DNA of 64,000 bases, taken from Chthoniobacter flavus Ellin428. GTDB taxonomy: Bacteria; Verrucomicrobiota; Verrucomicrobiia; Chthoniobacterales; Chthoniobacteraceae. A program made the position numbers and the translations under genes. This document shows positions 63,181 through 64,000 of the stretch, one piece after another (position 1 is the first letter of the stretch; each line of letters opens with the position of its first letter). The stretch spans positions 186,001 through 250,000 of the forward strand of contig NZ_ABVL01000010.1 of the NCBI RefSeq assembly GCF_000173075.1, written 5' to 3'. A model generated the notes under the pieces. That model saw only the letters and a program-made list of their open reading frames with translations, had not been told where the DNA came from and did not search any database.

Positions 63181-64000
63181 ATGGAACATTCCGCTCTGCA
63201 CGCGCTGCTGCTCTGCGGTCTCTCGGTGGCTCTGGGCGGAGTGCTCGCCGTATGGTGGCTCATTTTTCCGGCAGCCCGAAAGGTGAACCAGCCGGTGAGC
63301 CCCGCGCTGCTCGCCTCCATCGAGCGCCTCATTTTCATCGGCGCGTTGGCCGCCGTGCTGGCCACCGTGGGCGATTTTTTCGTCCAGGGCGCGGAGATTG
63401 AAAACCGGACCATCTTCGCCGGCGTCGATCTCTCACTCGTCCTGCGCTTCGCCAGATCCACCACGGTCGGGCAGCTCAATGTCCTCCGCGGCATTTTGCT
63501 GCTGCTCACCGCCTTGGCCGTGCGGCTGCTGCCGGGCTTTTGGAAATGGAGCATCACCGGACTGCTCGCCCTTGGTGCGCTGGTCGCCAATGCGTTCGTC
63601 AGCCATGCCGCCGCGCAGCCGGAGCAACGCGCCCTCTATATCGGCAGCCAGATCGTGCACCTCGTGGCGGTCGCTGCCTGGATGGGCGTGTTGCTGCATC
63701 TCTTCGTCGCGCGCCGGCATCTGCTCACTCCGGAAGGCATCCCGTTGCTTGCCGATATCGTGCGGCGCTTCTCGCCCTACGCCCTCGCGGCTACGTCGCT
63801 GCTAATGATCACCGGCCTCCTCGCTGCGTGGCGTTTTCTGGAGACCACCGGTGCCCTCTTCACCTCGGCCTACGGGCTCACGCTGGTGGTCAAGCTGGTG
63901 ATGCTCTCGCCCGCGCTCTTCGCCGGGTTCCTGAATTTCCGTGTCATTCGTCCCGCCCTGCTGGCTCCGCCCGGCGACGTGCAACCCTTGCTTCGACGGT
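63181..64000 (+). CDS. CopD-type copper membrane protein, cut by the window end
   Basis: The frame starts with ATG 63181 (MEHSALHALLLCGLSVALGG) and is open to the end of the window, so at least 273 residues are encoded. It has at least seven predicted spans (for example GVLAVWWLIFPA, LIFIGALAAVLATVG, GILLLLTALAVRLLPG, IVHLVAVAAWMGVLLHLF). The QIVHLVAVAAWMGVLLH segment with its His matches the CopD domain. With CopC it probably imports or handles copper. The C-terminus is missing. Confidence 0.85.
   Translation, partial: MEHSALHALLLCGLSVALGGVLAVWWLIFPAARKVNQPVSPALLASIERLIFIGALAAVLATVGDFFVQGAEIENRTIFAGVDLSLVLRFARSTTVGQLNVLRGILLLLTALAVRLLPGFWKWSITGLLALGALVANAFVSHAAAQPEQRALYIGSQIVHLVAVAAWMGVLLHLFVARRHLLTPEGIPLLADIVRRFSPYALAATSLLMITGLLAAWRFLETTGALFTSAYGLTLVVKLVMLSPALFAGFLNFRVIRPALLAPPGDVQPLLRR

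Overview
The window is a 64 kb piece of a GC-rich (by eye about 60% or a little more) bacterial chromosome. The gene set points to Verrucomicrobiota, most plausibly a soil-type Spartobacteria/Chthoniobacterales lineage. Evidence for this is a PVC-type secreted dehydrogenase with a C-terminal c-type haem, paired with a GDSL-like protein; two formylglycine sulfatases with Tat-exported periplasmic enzymes; a DUF6807-like protein; a large FHA/Ser-Thr kinase with LRR repeats; a 609-residue Gre-type factor; and intergenic spaces full of hairpin-forming repeats. The lineage is an inference from gene content. I see no rRNA, tRNA, CRISPR array, prophage, transposase or integrase.

Layout. 0.1-11 kb: a membrane FHA-kinase-TPR-LRR protein; a divergent murein-tripeptide recycling pair (Ala-Glu epimerase and MpaA-like amidase); OsmC; PPK2; a LysM lipoprotein; then minus-strand eno, ftsB/divIC-like and prfB, the last with the classical +1 recoding site. 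11-18.5 kb: secreted dehydrogenase/cytochrome with its GDSL-like partner, a toxin-antitoxin pair whose toxin carries a nonsense codon, a GRDP-like Gly/Cys/His-rich membrane protein, and the large Gre factor. 18.6-23.3 kb: a hybrid histidine kinase, a 251-bp nested hairpin element, a broken AEC transporter, and a secreted unknown with a strong terminator. 23.6-31.9 kb: a pseudokinase/SUMF1-like fusion followed by an exopolysaccharide export set (outer-membrane barrel, Wza-like, Wzc-like) and a C39-like protein. 31.9-39.3 kb: an exonuclease-DNA ligase fusion, a two-component pair, and a cNMP-binding/TrxR-like fusion. 39.4-45.4 kb: a STAS protein, an RsbU-type phosphatase, GrpE and DnaJ in one tight operon, then RsmE. 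45.5-62.6 kb: mostly exported or periplasmic proteins (PKD-like protein, 690-aa unknown, DUF6807, two alpha/alpha-toroid proteins, phosphodiesterase, phosphoesterase, TIM-barrel isomerase, PfpI, two sulfatases, DUF1080-like, cupin). 62.8-64 kb: CopC and CopD, the latter cut by the window end.

Two themes recur. First, the gaps between genes hold several families of inverted or simple repeats that start exactly at, or overlap, stop codons of neighbouring genes. In at least two places they appear to have been captured as coding sequence: the signal peptide of the dehydrogenase at 11012-13411 and the C-terminal tail of RF2. Second, four well-conserved genes (eno, the AEC transporter, the pseudokinase fusion, one sulfatase) each carry a single-base frameshift, and a fifth (the DUF6807 gene) may. 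Because eno should be essential, base-level indel errors in the assembly are the simplest explanation, but each site needs checking.
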